Assembly (NCBI RefSeq): GCF_001644565.1
Contig: NZ_CP011387.1
Span: 1,844,501 to 1,908,500 of the forward strand
From: Deinococcus puniceus
GTDB taxonomy: Bacteria > Deinococcota > Deinococci > Deinococcales > Deinococcaceae
DNA: 64,000 bases
Direction of reading: 5' to 3'
In this document: positions 18,698 to 29,781 of the stretch, in pieces
How the letters are laid out: every line of letters starts with the position of its first letter
How positions within the stretch are numbered: position 1 is the first letter of the stretch
The notes under the pieces: generated by a model
The model's database searches: none
Seen by the model: only the letters and a program-made list of their open reading frames with translations
What the model was told of the DNA's origin: nothing
Translations under genes and position numbers: made by a program

Positions 18698-18748
18698 GCT
18701 GTTGCCCTCCCCTCAAGAGAGGCTGGATGCGAAGCAGACTGGGGGGTT
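18698..18748 (+). repeat. GGGGGGTT-type intergenic repeat unit
   Basis: The unit from GCTGTTGC to CAGACTGGGGGGTT closely matches 31608-31658, differing mainly in the CCCCTC/GAGG stem. Confidence 0.75.
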
Positions 18749-18835
18749 CGCGCCACCCCCAGCTCTAGGTACAGGCCAACCTCACCAAGCACCGTATGCG
18801 ACTGAGCCGCGCAAACACCAAGAGTTTCGGGAACA

Positions 18836-18872
18836 AGAAAAGTCAGGCCGAGGCAATCTGCCCTAGCCTGAC
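18836..18872 (-). terminator. Intrinsic terminator for the aldo/keto reductase gene
   Basis: On the minus strand the 7-bp stem GTCAGGC/GCCTGAC is followed directly by TTTTCTTG, about 80 nt after the reductase stop. Confidence 0.65.
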
Positions 18873-18952
18873 CGGGGAGAATAAAACCCGACTTCAACTT
18901 CTCCCTACATCATTTGAAATTCACAGTCCAAAGTTCAGGTCTAGACCCACCC

Positions 18953-19870
18953 TCAGTCCTTCTTCCCTTTCTTCGCCTGCTGTGCCTGCCATTCCTGCTG
19001 GCCCACTTCGTCCAGAGCGCGGAAATCTTCGTCCGTCAGGGTCAGGTGGGCGGCGGCCACGTTTTCCTCTAGGTGCTTGACCTTGCCTGTGCCGGGAATC
19101 GGCAACATGACCGGGCTGCGTTTCAGCACCCACGCCAAGGCCACTTGCGACGGCGAGGCGTTCAGGCGGGCGGCGACACTGCTCAGGACGCTGCCCTCAC
19201 GCGCCAGCCCACCGGCGGCCAGCGGATACCACGGAATGAACCCGATGTTGTTGGTCTCGCAGTAGTCCAGCACGGCCTCCGACTGGCGCGTGACGAGGTT
19301 GTAGAGGTTTTGCACGGTAGATACGGGGAACACCTGCTGGGCGGCCTGAATTTCTTCCACGCTCACTTCGCTCAGGCCCGCGTGACGGATCACGCCTTCA
19401 TCCATCAGCTGCTTAATGGCGTCGAATTGCTCGTCACGCGGCACCTTAGGGTCAATCCGGTGCAGTTGCCACAAATCTATGCGGTCTACGCCAAGGCGGC
19501 GGCGAGACAGGTGCGCGGCCTGCTTCAGATATTCGGGGCGGCCCACCGGAATCCACTGGTCGGGGCCGGTGCGGGTCAGGCCGCCTTTGGTGGCGATGAC
19601 CACCGTGTCGTAAGGATGCAGCGCGGTGCGGATCAGTTCTTCGCTGACGGCGGGGCCGTAGCTATCGGCAGTGTCGATAAAATTCACGCCCAGATCGGGC
19701 AGGCGGCGCAGGGTTTCCAGTGCGCCTGCGGGGTCGGCGGGGTCGCCCCAGATGCCCTGCCCGGTCACGCGCATAGCCCCGAATCCAAGGCGGTTCACGC
19801 TCAGGTCGCCGCCGATCTGGAAGGTGCCACTCTGGGCCGCATTCGCTGCGTCTGATTTTGTGTGGGTCAT
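18953..19870 (-). CDS. Aldo/keto reductase
   Basis: Encodes 305 residues of the NADPH-dependent aldo/keto reductase TIM barrel: [10 protein letters not shown] start, catalytic FIDTADSYG (Asp, Tyr), TKGG (Lys) and [12 protein letters not shown] (His), with the C-terminal cofactor motif [13 protein letters not shown]. The substrate is unknown and probably a small carbonyl compound. ATG 19870 has GGAGG 8 nt upstream and is preferred to the 19945 frame. The C terminus is lysine-rich (AKKGKKD). Confidence 0.93.
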   Translation of the reverse strand: MTHTKSDAANAAQSGTFQIGGDLSVNRLGFGAMRVTGQGIWGDPADPAGALETLRRLPDLGVNFIDTADSYGPAVSEELIRTALHPYDTVVIATKGGLTRTGPDQWIPVGRPEYLKQAAHLSRRRLGVDRIDLWQLHRIDPKVPRDEQFDAIKQLMDEGVIRHAGLSEVSVEEIQAAQQVFPVSTVQNLYNLVTRQSEAVLDYCETNNIGFIPWYPLAAGGLAREGSVLSSVAARLNASPSQVALAWVLKRSPVMLPIPGTGKVKHLEENVAAAHLTLTDEDFRALDEVGQQEWQAQQAKKGKKD

Positions 19871-19981
19871 GGTGTTGCCTCCGAGCGGCATTGTGCGCGT
19901 CAGGCCGTGAGGAGGCCACGCAGGAAAGCTTGAGCTGGCCTGCATGTTCCGCTCATTCTTGGCCGTGTTCAGGAGTCACGT

Positions 19982-20830
19982 TTAGGAAGTGGGCGAGTCG
20001 GTTTCCGGCACGTCGCACGTTTCGCGGAACACGTACTGAGACAGGCGTTTGCGGTGGCGGCTGCTCCAGTCGATGGTAGGGCGCGGCTGTTCGGGGGGCA
20101 GGTAGCCGAGGCGGTACACGGCCATCAGTTCGAGGTCGGCGGGCACATGCAGAAGCTGCTGCACGGCGGCCCACTGGCGCGGAATCTCCATCGGCGTACT
20201 GACGAACTGGATGCCCATGCCGAGGCTGCTCACCGCATTCCAGATATTTTCTATGGCCGCGCCTAGCCCGAAAATGCTGTAGAAACCGCTGAGTTCGCCG
20301 GGGCGGTATTCGCCCTTATCGAGCAGGGCGGCCAGCAGCAACGGACTGCCCTGTACCAATTTGCGGTTGTCTTCGCCCAGTTTTTTGGGTACGCCCAGTT
20401 GCCGCATCACCTTCAGGCCCGCGTCGCTGAACACCTGCCGCGTAAAGGGTTTGAGCGGCCCCGGCAGATGGTCGATGTGAATGCCGTCGCGCCGCTCTTC
20501 CATCTCGGCGGTGCTGAAGCGGAAATAGCGTCTGTACCGCTCGAAAAACACGCCCGCTTCGATCAGTTCGGTCATGCTTTCGCCCGCGATCCGGGCCACT
20601 TCGCCTATCGTGTGCGGGTTCTCGATGAGGACAAAGCGCCAAGGCTGAGAGTTGAAATGACTCGGCGCGGCCTGCGCCACCCGCATCAGCGTTTCCTGAT
20701 GTTCGCGGCTGACCGGGCCGGGCAGGAAGGGGCCGTTGGTGGTGCGGCGGGACAGCATGCCCTGAATCACGGCGGGCAAGCCGGGTGGCAGCGCCGACTG
20801 CACGCTGGGCAGGTCTTCGGTGACGCTCAT
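19982..20830 (-). CDS. Nitroreductase family protein
   Basis: Encodes 282 residues with the FMN-binding nitroreductase signature: [16 protein letters not shown] with the arginines that bind FMN phosphate, [16 protein letters not shown], and [22 protein letters not shown] near the C terminus. Members reduce nitroaromatics, quinones or flavins with NAD(P)H. It lies upstream of the aldo/keto reductase on the same strand with a 111-nt gap, so co-transcription is possible. ATG 20830 is chosen because the family domain begins soon after it. Confidence 0.88.
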   Translation of the reverse strand: MSVTEDLPSVQSALPPGLPAVIQGMLSRRTTNGPFLPGPVSREHQETLMRVAQAAPSHFNSQPWRFVLIENPHTIGEVARIAGESMTELIEAGVFFERYRRYFRFSTAEMEERRDGIHIDHLPGPLKPFTRQVFSDAGLKVMRQLGVPKKLGEDNRKLVQGSPLLLAALLDKGEYRPGELSGFYSIFGLGAAIENIWNAVSSLGMGIQFVSTPMEIPRQWAAVQQLLHVPADLELMAVYRLGYLPPEQPRPTIDWSSRHRKRLSQYVFRETCDVPETDSPTS

Positions 20831-20872
20831 GGGCGCACACGCAGGGGGAAACGGAAGTGAGGCGACAAGCAC

Positions 20873-21154
20873 ATGGCTTGTACGCTAGCAGCTTGGGCGA
20901 GAAAGGGACGAACTCTGGAGAACGCAACGCCTGAGTACTCAGTTGCCATCATTGACCTGATCTCGCAGAGCAGCGCCGTTCAGCGCCACCTTGCAGGCTG
21001 TACAGAGGAAGAGATTCTGGCTTGGCTGGGACGACGTGGAAGGCTAAGGCCGCATTATTTTCAGGGACAACAGGTCAGGGCAACAGGGAGGTCACTTCTT
21101 CTGCTCACTCCTAGAGCATTTGTCCGAATTACAGCATCAGAAAAAAGCTCCTGA
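20873..21154 (+). CDS. Possible small hypothetical protein
   Basis: A 93-residue frame, [23 protein letters not shown] to TASEKSS, divergent from the nitroreductase gene. The middle ([36 protein letters not shown]) looks like a folded helical protein, but there is no strong ribosome site or known family. If it is not a gene, 20831-21299 is 469 bases of intergenic DNA. Confidence 0.38.
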   Translation: MACTLAAWARKGRTLENATPEYSVAIIDLISQSSAVQRHLAGCTEEEILAWLGRRGRLRPHYFQGQQVRATGRSLLLLTPRAFVRITASEKSS

Positions 21155-21299
21155 CGCTTCCATCCTCCCAAATACTCGTTAAATCCACTCACTCTGTTCG
21201 GTCAACAGCGAACAACTCTTTCGACTAATGCTCTAGGTTTCGGGGCAAATTGGTGTTCGTTCCCGATCACTTCACTTGGAGTCCTGATTGACTTCTCCC

Positions 21300-21620
21300 C
21301 TACCAAGCCGCCCACATTCCGCCTGCGAAAGCCAACGCACACGCCAGCGCCAATCGCCAGTGCGCCGATTTTCCCGGACGGGTACGGGACATCATCAGCA
21401 GCAGGGCCAGCGCGGGCAGCAGCGCCCAGCCACGTGCCCCGGCCCAGAGCGCCAGCACGCTCGACAGCAGCACGCCCGCGCAGACGGCAAAAAACAGGAC
21501 GTGGTGCGGCCAACGCACCGCCGTTGTCCGGAGGCCCAGTTGCAGCGACAGCCCCAGCAACAGGAGCGCCGACAGTAACGCCGCCGTACCCCATAAAACA
21601 AACTGGTGCGCCGCCCTCAC
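21300..21620 (-). CDS. Small hypothetical membrane protein
   Basis: Encodes 106 residues with three or four hydrophobic segments (about 8-30, 38-60, 64-76 and 87-105) and an Arg-rich loop MSRTRPGKSAHWR. No family recognised. It is followed upstream on the same strand by the lipoprotein gene, 40 nt apart, so the pair may be one transcript. Confidence 0.68.
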   Translation of the reverse strand: MRAAHQFVLWGTAALLSALLLLGLSLQLGLRTTAVRWPHHVLFFAVCAGVLLSSVLALWAGARGWALLPALALLLMMSRTRPGKSAHWRLALACALAFAGGMWAAW

Positions 21621-21660
21621 CTGATCACCACAACCTTGATCAACACAACCTTAATCGACA

Positions 21661-22125
21661 CTACCGGACGCGGCCAAAAGCGGGCAGCAGCGTAGGTTCT
21701 TCCTGTGCCGCGTACCCACGTGTCATCAGGGTCAGGCCCGTGTCGGTGGGCAAAATCAGCACGTCGCGCAGGCGGCCAGAAGCCACGAAGGTTCCCGCAC
21801 CCTGCGCCGTATTCACCGTTTCCCCGCCGGGTCCAGCCAAAGCCTCAGCGCTGAACTTCGGGGCTTCGATCTGCATGATCCACGCCAGCGTGCGGGCGTC
21901 GCTGTCGTAACGCACGGTGACTTCTGCGGCGTCCAGCGGAGGTTTCTCCGTCCACTGCACCCGCCGGATGCCGCCGCCCACGCGGTCTTTGGTATCGGCC
22001 TGAGCGTCGAAGGAGCCGCTGGCCGTAAACAGCACCGTGGCCGTCAGGTCTTGCTGCTGTGTTGGCCCGCAGCCCGCCAATGCGGCGGCGCACACCATCA
22101 AGGCCAAACGAACAGACAGACGCAT
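21661..22125 (-). CDS. Putative lipoprotein
   Basis: Encodes 154 residues with an N-terminal signal peptide ending in the lipobox LAGC (Cys19). The mature part is beta-rich ([37 protein letters not shown]). It is probably anchored in the membrane facing the periplasm. Function unknown. ATG 22125 is supported by the signal peptide and by TATCTT 6 nt upstream. Confidence 0.78.
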   Translation of the reverse strand: MRLSVRLALMVCAAALAGCGPTQQQDLTATVLFTASGSFDAQADTKDRVGGGIRRVQWTEKPPLDAAEVTVRYDSDARTLAWIMQIEAPKFSAEALAGPGGETVNTAQGAGTFVASGRLRDVLILPTDTGLTLMTRGYAAQEEPTLLPAFGRVR

Positions 22126-22137
22126 AGGCGCAAGATA
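22126..22137 (-). promoter_or_regulatory. -10 box for the lipoprotein gene
   Basis: TATCTT on the minus strand, 6 nt before ATG 22125; leaderless arrangement. Confidence 0.55.
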
Positions 22138-22203
22138 CCCCGGTTCGCTGGCCGGTTCGCAGGCAGAATGCCCCGTGTGCGGCCTTTCTGGCACACCGAA
22201 TGC

Positions 22204-23247
22204 CTAGCGCACAGAATTGCGCCCGGCGCGTTTGGCTTCGTACAGGGCCTGATCGGCACGCCCGAACAACTGGTTGGCCGTGTCGTGCGGCCCCCGGTAA
22301 GAGGCCACCCCGAAACTGGTGGTGATGCTCAGGCCAGCCAATTCGGAGCCGCCAATTTCACGGCGAAGGCGGTCAGCCAGCACCAGCGCGTCGGGCTTGG
22401 CGAGGCCCGGCAGCAACACCACGAACTCCTCTCCACCCCAGCGCCCCACCACGCCGCCCGTGCCGCCCACATTGCGCCTTAAGCGTTTGGCAACAGCCCG
22501 CAACACATCGTCTCCGGTGTTGTGCCCATGATGGTCGTTCACCGTTTTGAAGTGGTCTATGTCGCCCACCAACAAGCTCAGGGGCGTTCCAGTTTTGCGG
22601 GCATATTCCAACTTCCGGTTCAGTTCTTCTTCTATAGCGGCCCGGCCCGGAAGCTCTGTCAAGGAATCCAACCGGGCTTTATTGAGTTTGGCGTGGTCTT
22701 CTTCATGCATCACCAGATTGGATTCGATAAACCGCGTCACTCTGTAACACACTCCGCTGATGACGCCCACGACAGTCATGCCTGCCAACCAGGCCGCCGT
22801 CAACTGTGGTGTAGACGGCGGAATCAGGAGCAAAAAGATAAGAACGATCAACAGCGCTACACCCGTGAACACGCTGCCCCAGCGCGATCCCATCAGAACA
22901 AAGGCCACGATACAGACACAGGTCATCCATAGGGCAGGCTCGTATGGCGGAAGGTCGTGCTGCAGCAGGCGGTACATTTCCAACCCGGCAAGGCCCGCCA
23001 CACAAGCGGCACAGACCACCGCGATCTGAAACACCCGGCGAGGCGCGAGGTAAAGGGCCACGAGCGCCCCCAAGCAAATTAAATCCGCCCAGTATTTGCT
23101 GTATTGATAGGCCTCCGGGAACACGCCGGGCGGGGCTACGAAAGATGAACCGATCGTGAAAATCAGATAGCCAACGGCCACCAACTGCAAAACGAGTTGA
23201 CGGGTTCGGAGAAGCTGATTCTCTAAAAGCGTGCTGGGGCGGGTCAT
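22204..23247 (-). CDS. Membrane diguanylate cyclase (GGDEF)
   Basis: Encodes 347 residues. The N-terminal ~180 residues hold five or six membrane helices with short loops and no recognisable ligand domain. The C-terminal GGDEF domain has LDSLTELPGRAAIEEEL, VGDIDHFKTVNDHHGHNTGDDVLR and the active loop RWGGEEFVVLLP. The RxxD allosteric site is absent, so product inhibition is unlikely. It should make c-di-GMP; two c-di-GMP genes occur in this window. Confidence 0.93.
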   Translation of the reverse strand: MTRPSTLLENQLLRTRQLVLQLVAVGYLIFTIGSSFVAPPGVFPEAYQYSKYWADLICLGALVALYLAPRRVFQIAVVCAACVAGLAGLEMYRLLQHDLPPYEPALWMTCVCIVAFVLMGSRWGSVFTGVALLIVLIFLLLIPPSTPQLTAAWLAGMTVVGVISGVCYRVTRFIESNLVMHEEDHAKLNKARLDSLTELPGRAAIEEELNRKLEYARKTGTPLSLLVGDIDHFKTVNDHHGHNTGDDVLRAVAKRLRRNVGGTGGVVGRWGGEEFVVLLPGLAKPDALVLADRLRREIGGSELAGLSITTSFGVASYRGPHDTANQLFGRADQALYEAKRAGRNSVR

Positions 23248-23629
23248 GAACTCAACTCCAGTCTAATGTGCCACACCTGACAAATGCCTTGCTGTAAGTG
23301 GCACGAGGGTCATCAGAAGACGTTAAGTCTAGAACCCACCTGTGCATCTCCTGACTTGAAGTCCCCGTTCTATCCTCTTTGCCCTCTTGATGAGGTTGGG
23401 TGGGCGATGACTTCAGGACAGAGCGCCCGCGTGACGAAAGGGGCACAATGGAACGTAAAGCAAGGGAAGCAGGCGATTCTAAAGAATTCTGCCTACTGCC
23501 CTCGCCCACTGTTATGAATAGAAATGTATTTCTGAGGCTCTCGCCGCCGACATTCTGGGGTGGCCATAGTGCGCCGGAACCTGTTTAGGCCCGTTGCGAA
23601 GCAGTGGCCGCGCTCCCGAATTCAAGTGT
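23248..23629. other. Intergenic region, nothing supported
   Basis: 382 bases between the GGDEF gene and ndk. Short frames exist on both strands but none has a convincing start or composition. No clear repeat or terminator was seen. Confidence 0.5.
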
Positions 23630-24043
23630 TTACAGCAGTTCGCCGGGGGCGAAGAACAGAGCCAACTCGCGCTCTGCGCTCTCGGGGCTGTCGCTGCCGT
23701 GCGTCACGTTTTCGCCGGTGGTGGTGGCAAAGTCGGCGCGGATGCTGCCGGGAGCGGCGTTGGCGGGGTTGGTCGCGCCCATCATGCCGCGCCAGCCCAG
23801 AATGGCGTTTTCGCCCTCCAGAGCAATAGCCACCACAGGGCCGCCCGTGATGAAGTCCACGAGTTCCCCGAAAAAGGGGCGCTCTTTATGTTCGCCGTAG
23901 TGCGACTCGGCGGTTTCACGGGCAATCGTCATCTGTTTCAGGCCCACCACGCGGTAGCCCTTCTTCTGAATGCGGGCGAGAATTTCGGGCGTCAGGCCCC
24001 GGCGAACCCCATCGGGCTTGATCATGGCAAAAGTACGTTCCAT
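23630..24043 (-). CDS. ndk: Nucleoside diphosphate kinase
   Basis: Transfers the gamma phosphate between NTPs and NDPs through a phosphohistidine. The 137 residues start [17 protein letters not shown] and carry the active-site segment [15 protein letters not shown] with His115. Length is normal for the family. ATG 24043 fits the universal N terminus; the longer frame to 24151 is spurious. It is divergent from the nucleoside-type ABC permease genes, a fitting neighbourhood. Confidence 0.97.
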   Translation of the reverse strand: MERTFAMIKPDGVRRGLTPEILARIQKKGYRVVGLKQMTIARETAESHYGEHKERPFFGELVDFITGGPVVAIALEGENAILGWRGMMGATNPANAAPGSIRADFATTTGENVTHGSDSPESAERELALFFAPGELL

Positions 24044-24175
24044 AGCGCCGCACAGGATAGCAAACGCGGGGGCAGTGTGCCGAAACACGGCAAAGCGGCG
24101 CGGGAACATCCAAACTGAATCGTTTTTGCTCACATTCCGCGCCCGCCGCATTTCCCCAGAGGCAGTCCGCTTCCG

Positions 24176-24187
24176 TACAATGGCGGG
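24176..24187 (+). promoter_or_regulatory. -10 box for the leaderless ABC permease operon
   Basis: TACAAT followed by 6 nt and then GTG 24188. Confidence 0.62.
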
Positions 24188-26170
24188 GTGACGTACATTT
24201 CTGATTCTCGCCCCTCTCCCGTCGCGTCGCGGATCGCACTGATTGTCAGTGGGGTCGCGGCGGCGGGTCTGGTCTTAACGCCCTTGGCCGTGCTGGGGCG
24301 CTCTTTTGACGGCAACGCGGTGCTGCTGCACCTCAGCGGCGCGGCCCTGAACCTGACCAGTGACCCTCAGGTGAGGCTGCCCTCTTCCGGTACGACTGTG
24401 GCGCTGGGCTGGGTCACCCTGTTGTTTATGCTGGCCACGCTGGTCGGTGCGCTACGCCGGGAACGCTGGTTTTGGGTCACGGGCCTGCTGGGCTTCGTGA
24501 CCGCGCTGGCCGCCGTGCTGCTCCTGAACGGTGTGCTGGGGGCAGAATCGGCCCGCATTGCCGCCGACAACACGCTGAGGCCCGGAGCAAAACGCACCCT
24601 GCGTAACTTTTACGGGGGCGGCGGCATGAACTTGGGGCTGTTTTTGCCCATGCTGGCCGGACTGATCGCGGCGGGCGCGGGCCTCAGTGCGCGGCAGGTC
24701 TGGTGGGATCGCCTAAACCGCCTGCGCGGGCTGTTGGTACCCACTGTGGCGATTGGGCTGGCCATTCTGGTGGGTGCCATCGTGGTGCTGCTGGTGCAAC
24801 CCGCCGTCAACGGCACGGGCGCGGCGCTGGGGCTGTGGGGCGGCTGGCTGGCCAAAACCGATCTGGTGTATTTCGTGTACTCCACGCTGTTTGCGCCCAT
24901 TACCCGCCTGAACCCGTTCCTAGACAGCCTCAAGCTGGCGACCCCGCTCATCTTCACGGGCCTCAGCGTGGCGTTCGCCTTCCGCACGGGCCTCTTTAAT
25001 GTGGGCGCTCCGGGTCAGCTGACCATGGGAGCCATCGGCGCGATGCTGGTGGGCGTCTACGCTCCAGCTGGGCTGGGCTGGTTTTTGCTGCCGCTGTCGG
25101 TGCTGGGCGCGGCGTTGGGTGGGGCGATCTGGGGGGCCATTCCCGGCCTGCTCAAAGCCCGCTTCGGCTCCAGCGAAGTCATCAATACCATCATGCTCAA
25201 TTACATCGCGTCGGCCATCTTTATTTTCCTGATCGGCAGCGAAACCTTCCCCTTCCTGGGCCGCGAATACAACATGCCCTTCAAAGCCGAGGGGTTTGAG
25301 GCCCGCAGCGAGGAACTGCAAGAAGGCGCACGCCTGCCCACGCTGCTGCAACTGTTCAACGTGGGCACGGACGGCGCAACCGTCATGAGTCTCGGCCTGA
25401 TTTTTGGTCTGATCGCCTTTGCGCTGGGCCGCTGGATTCTGGGCCGCCACAAAGTCAAGAACGGCACGCTGCTGGCCCTGATCGCCGGACTGGTCATCGG
25501 CGCGGTCACGTGGCGGGTGGGCGTTCCCGTGCAGATCGCGGGCAGCCAGCTGAACGCTTCGTTCCTGATCGCGCTGATCTGCGTGGCCGCCTTCGGAACC
25601 CTGATGTGGCGCACGGCCACCGGGTACGCGCTACGTGCGGTGGGCCTGTCGCCCAAAGCAGCCGAATACGGCGGCATCAGCGTGGCCCGTAACACCATTT
25701 TGGCCATGACCTTTGCAGGAATGTTCGCGGGATTGGCGGGCACGCACTACGTCAACGGCGGCGCACTCGACGAATACCGCCTGAAGGGCAACATGCCCGC
25801 CAACGTGGGTTTCGACGGCATCGCGGTGGCGCTGATGGGCCAAAGCACCCCGGTAGGCGTGGTGGCCGCCAGCGTCTTGTTCGGCACCATCGACACGGGC
25901 GGCATCGACGTCGACCTGAAGCTGGAAAAAATTAATAAGGACATCGTGACGGTGCTGAAGGCCCTGATCGTGCTGTTCATCGCCGCAGGCGGATTCCTCA
26001 GCCGCCGCGTGACCGATCCGCCACCCCCGCAACTGCTGAAGGCGGTAGAAACCACCGGCAAACCCGACGCAGCGAGGCTGGACGTGAATCTGGCCAAGGC
26101 TGAGCAAGGGACGCCACTCCCGAATGTCGCCCAATCCTCGGACGCCAAGACCCGCGAAGGGGGCAAGTAA
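24188..26170 (+). CDS. ABC transporter permease, nucleoside/BMP type, with N-terminal extension
   Basis: Encodes 660 residues. The C-terminal ~400 residues match the branched-chain/nucleoside permease fold: [74 protein letters not shown]. About 220 extra N-terminal residues add four or so membrane helices, so the protein is far longer than the usual ~350. The start is GTG 24188. It abuts the second permease. No ATPase or BMP binding protein lies in the window. Confidence 0.88.
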   Translation: MTYISDSRPSPVASRIALIVSGVAAAGLVLTPLAVLGRSFDGNAVLLHLSGAALNLTSDPQVRLPSSGTTVALGWVTLLFMLATLVGALRRERWFWVTGLLGFVTALAAVLLLNGVLGAESARIAADNTLRPGAKRTLRNFYGGGGMNLGLFLPMLAGLIAAGAGLSARQVWWDRLNRLRGLLVPTVAIGLAILVGAIVVLLVQPAVNGTGAALGLWGGWLAKTDLVYFVYSTLFAPITRLNPFLDSLKLATPLIFTGLSVAFAFRTGLFNVGAPGQLTMGAIGAMLVGVYAPAGLGWFLLPLSVLGAALGGAIWGAIPGLLKARFGSSEVINTIMLNYIASAIFIFLIGSETFPFLGREYNMPFKAEGFEARSEELQEGARLPTLLQLFNVGTDGATVMSLGLIFGLIAFALGRWILGRHKVKNGTLLALIAGLVIGAVTWRVGVPVQIAGSQLNASFLIALICVAAFGTLMWRTATGYALRAVGLSPKAAEYGGISVARNTILAMTFAGMFAGLAGTHYVNGGALDEYRLKGNMPANVGFDGIAVALMGQSTPVGVVAASVLFGTIDTGGIDVDLKLEKINKDIVTVLKALIVLFIAAGGFLSRRVTDPPPPQLLKAVETTGKPDAARLDVNLAKAEQGTPLPNVAQSSDAKTREGGK

Positions 26171-27085
<915 letters not shown>

Positions 27086-27114
27086 TACGGCCTTCAGGCG
27101 AGGGTATAAACGTG

Positions 27115-27144
27115 GTGGCCGCTCTGAGTAATTCGGAGCGGCCA
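27115..27144 (+). terminator. Hairpin after the permease operon
   Basis: A 13-bp stem (GTGGCCGCTCTGA/TCGGAGCGGCCAC, one G-T pair) with a GTAAT loop, 29 nt after the stop. There is no good T tract, so efficiency is uncertain. Confidence 0.55.
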
Positions 27145-27295
27145 CTGCTCATAGCCGTGACAGCCGAGTGTTATGGAGTGTACGGACACCGCTGGAACGG
27201 CTATGACAGGATGGCAAGTAGATCCCAAGTCAGTCCAAGCATCTGCCTCGACAGGGCCACAACAATCATGATGAAGAAAGCGTAAGGTGGTGTAC

Positions 27296-28309
27296 ATGAG
27301 CTTCGGTTCAACCCTCAAACTCGCCCGCGAAGCCCAAGGCCTCAGCACCCAAGAATTGTCCCTGAAAACCAAGATTCGCGGTGACTATCTGCGGGCGCTG
27401 GAGGACGGCAACACCGCGCTGCTGCCAGAGCGCACCTTTGCCCGCTCCTATTTGCAGCGCTACGCCCGCGAATTGGGCGTAGACCCGGCCCCCCTACTGA
27501 GCGACTTTGACCGCTTGTTGCCTGCCTCTCCTGAAATCGCGCAGTCGCTCCAGAGCCAAGCAGTACGGAATCAGGCGGCGCGGCGCGGGCTGGGGCTGGG
27601 GCCTGCCGCTCTGGCTGGGCTGGCATCCGCCGCCGTCATTCTGGGTGCAGCCGGATACTACCTATTCAATCGCCCCAGCGCCGCGCCAGTGCCCACCGCC
27701 GTCGCCGCGCCTCAGAAGACTCCGGCCACCACGCCCGCCCTGACCCGCACCGTGCGCCTGACTGTCAGCAGCGTGCCGCCCGGTGCGCGGGTCTTTTTGG
27801 ACAACCGTGATCTGGGCAAAACCCCAGTCAAGTCGTTTCCGGTAGATGCCCGCCAAAACGCTGTGCTGCGCGTGGAATACAGCGGACGGCAAAGCATCAA
27901 TCAGACTATTTCGCTGCAAACGGGGCGCAATTTGCGGGCGCGGTTGCTGCCGACGGCACAGGGTCAAAGTAGCTTGGCCGATCTTAATACACCGCAGGCC
28001 GCGCCCAAACCCGCAACGGGCGCAGCGGCTCAGGCCACCCCGCCGCAAAACGCACAGCCAGCCAAACCCGCCACACCTTCGCCCGCCGCCGCTGTGCGCG
28101 TCACCTTTTCTGCTCCCTCGTGGACTCGAATTACCGACAAAGCGGGCCGCCTGCTGTTCGAGGGCACGCCCGCTGCCGGAACCTCCAAAAGCTTTCCCGC
28201 AGGCGTGATTATCCGGGCAGGCAACGCCGGAGCCGTGCGGGTCAGCGTGAACGGCGGCGCGGCCTTGGCGATGGGCGGCAGCGGGCGCGTGGTGACCCGT
28301 TCGTTCTAG
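27296..28309 (+). CDS. rodZ: RodZ-like helix-turn-helix membrane protein
   Basis: Encodes 337 residues: an N-terminal HTH_25 domain (GSTLKLAREAQGLSTQELS to LQRYARELGVD), one membrane helix near 100-123, a PEGA domain (RLTVSSVPPGARVFLDNRDLGKTPV), a Pro/Ala-rich linker, and a C-terminal DUF4115-like beta domain (VRVTFSAPSWTRITDKAGRLLFEG). RodZ links MreB to the membrane in rods; many cocci also keep it. ATG 27296 has AAGGTGG upstream. Confidence 0.86.
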   Translation: MSFGSTLKLAREAQGLSTQELSLKTKIRGDYLRALEDGNTALLPERTFARSYLQRYARELGVDPAPLLSDFDRLLPASPEIAQSLQSQAVRNQAARRGLGLGPAALAGLASAAVILGAAGYYLFNRPSAAPVPTAVAAPQKTPATTPALTRTVRLTVSSVPPGARVFLDNRDLGKTPVKSFPVDARQNAVLRVEYSGRQSINQTISLQTGRNLRARLLPTAQGQSSLADLNTPQAAPKPATGAAAQATPPQNAQPAKPATPSPAAAVRVTFSAPSWTRITDKAGRLLFEGTPAAGTSKSFPAGVIIRAGNAGAVRVSVNGGAALAMGGSGRVVTRSF

Positions 28310-28326
28310 AACACCATCCAGCAAGC

Positions 28327-28384
28327 ACCAAAAACAAGCAGGCCCGCTAGGAATGACTTCCGGCGGGCCTGCTTGTTTTTGGTG
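28327..28384. terminator. Bidirectional terminator
   Basis: A perfect 22-bp stem with a 14-nt loop. The stem carries A-rich sequence on one side and T-rich on the other, so it can stop both the rodZ-like gene (+) and the acyl-CoA dehydrogenase gene (-), which converge here. Confidence 0.93.
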
Positions 28385-28387
28385 CGA

Positions 28388-29593
28388 TTACTCAGCGAAG
28401 CGCTTCAGCACATCACGGCTGATCACGAGGCGCTGCACTTCGTCGGTGCCTTCCCCAATTCGGGTCAGGCGGTTGTCGCGCCAGAAGCGTTCTACGGGAT
28501 ATTCCTTGACGTAGCCGTAGCCGCCGAGCATCTGAATGGCCTCGTCGCAGGCTTCGACGCCTACCGTGGTGGCGTACAACTTGGCGCGGGCCACCGCCGC
28601 CGTGAAGTTCATTCCAGCGTCTTTCAGGTCGGCGGCCTTGCGAATTAGCAGGCGGGCGGCTTCCAATTTGGTGTCCATATCGGCCAAGCGAAACCCGATG
28701 TTTTGGTTCAGGGCAATGGGTTTGCCAAACTGCTGACGCTCCAGCGTGTATTTGGCAGCGTACTCGAAGGCGGCGCGGCCCAGGCCCAAGCCCATCGCGG
28801 CAATCCCTACGCGCCCGCCGTCCAGCACGCCCATCACGTCCTTGAAGGCGTTACCGCGCTCGCCCAGCAAGGCATCGGCAGTCAGATGGATATCTTCAAA
28901 AATCAGTTGGGCGGTGTCGCTGCTGCGGAGGCCTAATTTGTCTTCTTTGCGGCCAATGGAAAAGCCCGTGACCTCATCGCGGTTGAAGACGAAGGCGCTG
29001 ATGCCGTCGTTTTTGCCCTTGCCAGCGCGGGCGGCGTCGGTGCGGGCCAGAATCACGTAGGTGCCGCCCACGCTGCCCTGCGTAATAAAGTTCTTGGAAC
29101 CGTTCAGAATCCAGCTTCCATCGGGTTGTTCTACGGCGCGGGTCTGGAGGCCGCCGCTATCGCTGCCGCTGCCGGGTTCGGTCAGGCCCCACGCGCCCAG
29201 TTTGGCCGCACTCGCCAACGCAGGCAAAAACTTCTGCTTCTGAGCTTCGGTGCCGCCCACCAGAATATGCCCCTGACACAGCGAATTGTGAGACGCCACC
29301 GTGAGGCACAGGCTGCCGTCCACCGCCGCGATTTCTTCGATGATCATGGCAAACGTGGCCGTATCCAAACCCGTGCCGCCGTACTCTTCCGGCGTCTGCG
29401 CCCCCATGATGCCCATCTCGCCCAGTTCCTTCACGATCTGCATCGGGAATTCGCTGGTCTGGTCACGCTCGGCAGCTCCGGGTTCCACTTTATTTTTCAG
29501 GAAGCTTCGCAGGGCGCTGATGATGGTGCGCTGGTCGTCGTTCATGGGTTCGACGTTGGGGCTGGGGGTGGGCCGGTTTAGGGTGCTGGTCAT
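28388..29593 (-). CDS. Acyl-CoA dehydrogenase
   Basis: FAD-dependent alpha,beta-dehydrogenation of acyl-CoA, passing electrons to ETF. The 401 residues show the family order: an N-terminal helical domain, [10 protein letters not shown], the FAD/substrate motif [34 protein letters not shown], and the C-terminal signature [22 protein letters not shown] with the usual catalytic Glu nearby (ACDEAIQ). ATG 29593 has GGAGG 6 nt upstream. It lies downstream of the carboxyltransferase gene on the same strand, pointing to short or branched acyl-CoA catabolism. Confidence 0.95.
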   Translation of the reverse strand: MTSTLNRPTPSPNVEPMNDDQRTIISALRSFLKNKVEPGAAERDQTSEFPMQIVKELGEMGIMGAQTPEEYGGTGLDTATFAMIIEEIAAVDGSLCLTVASHNSLCQGHILVGGTEAQKQKFLPALASAAKLGAWGLTEPGSGSDSGGLQTRAVEQPDGSWILNGSKNFITQGSVGGTYVILARTDAARAGKGKNDGISAFVFNRDEVTGFSIGRKEDKLGLRSSDTAQLIFEDIHLTADALLGERGNAFKDVMGVLDGGRVGIAAMGLGLGRAAFEYAAKYTLERQQFGKPIALNQNIGFRLADMDTKLEAARLLIRKAADLKDAGMNFTAAVARAKLYATTVGVEACDEAIQMLGGYGYVKEYPVERFWRDNRLTRIGEGTDEVQRLVISRDVLKRFAE

Positions 29594-29640
29594 GTGGAGC
29601 CTCCGGGGGAGTGTGTGGGGCGGTCAGGTTGGTGGGTGCT

Positions 29641-29757
29641 GCGTCTAAGGGTCTAAAGGTCGAAGGTGCTGGGGCGGTTGGGTTTCGGAGTGGGCAGAGC
29701 GTTCAAAAAAGTCGTCTGAGACTGCCTTTGCCTTTCTTAGTCTCTTAGACCGCCCAC
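29641..29757. repeat. GTCTAAGGG-type palindromic element, copy 1
   Basis: The left arm GCGTCTAAGGGTCTAAAGG and the right arm CCTTTCTTAGTCTCTTAGAC are imperfect inverted repeats. The left side also matches the element at 46938. It fills the gap between two acyl-CoA genes. Confidence 0.6.
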
Positions 29758-29781
29758 TGCGTATCTGCCAAACCCCTGCCG

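Larger units (their letters stand above)
18637..18952. other. Intergenic region with a repeat and a terminator
   Basis: 316 bases between two minus-strand genes. It contains the palindromic repeat unit at 18698-18748 and a hairpin terminator at 18836-18872. No ORF is supported. Confidence 0.6.

Noticed and set aside
23252..23588. Several 60-85 residue frames on both strands between the GGDEF gene and ndk
   Set aside because: No ribosome site, no -10 box at the right distance and no protein-like pattern.
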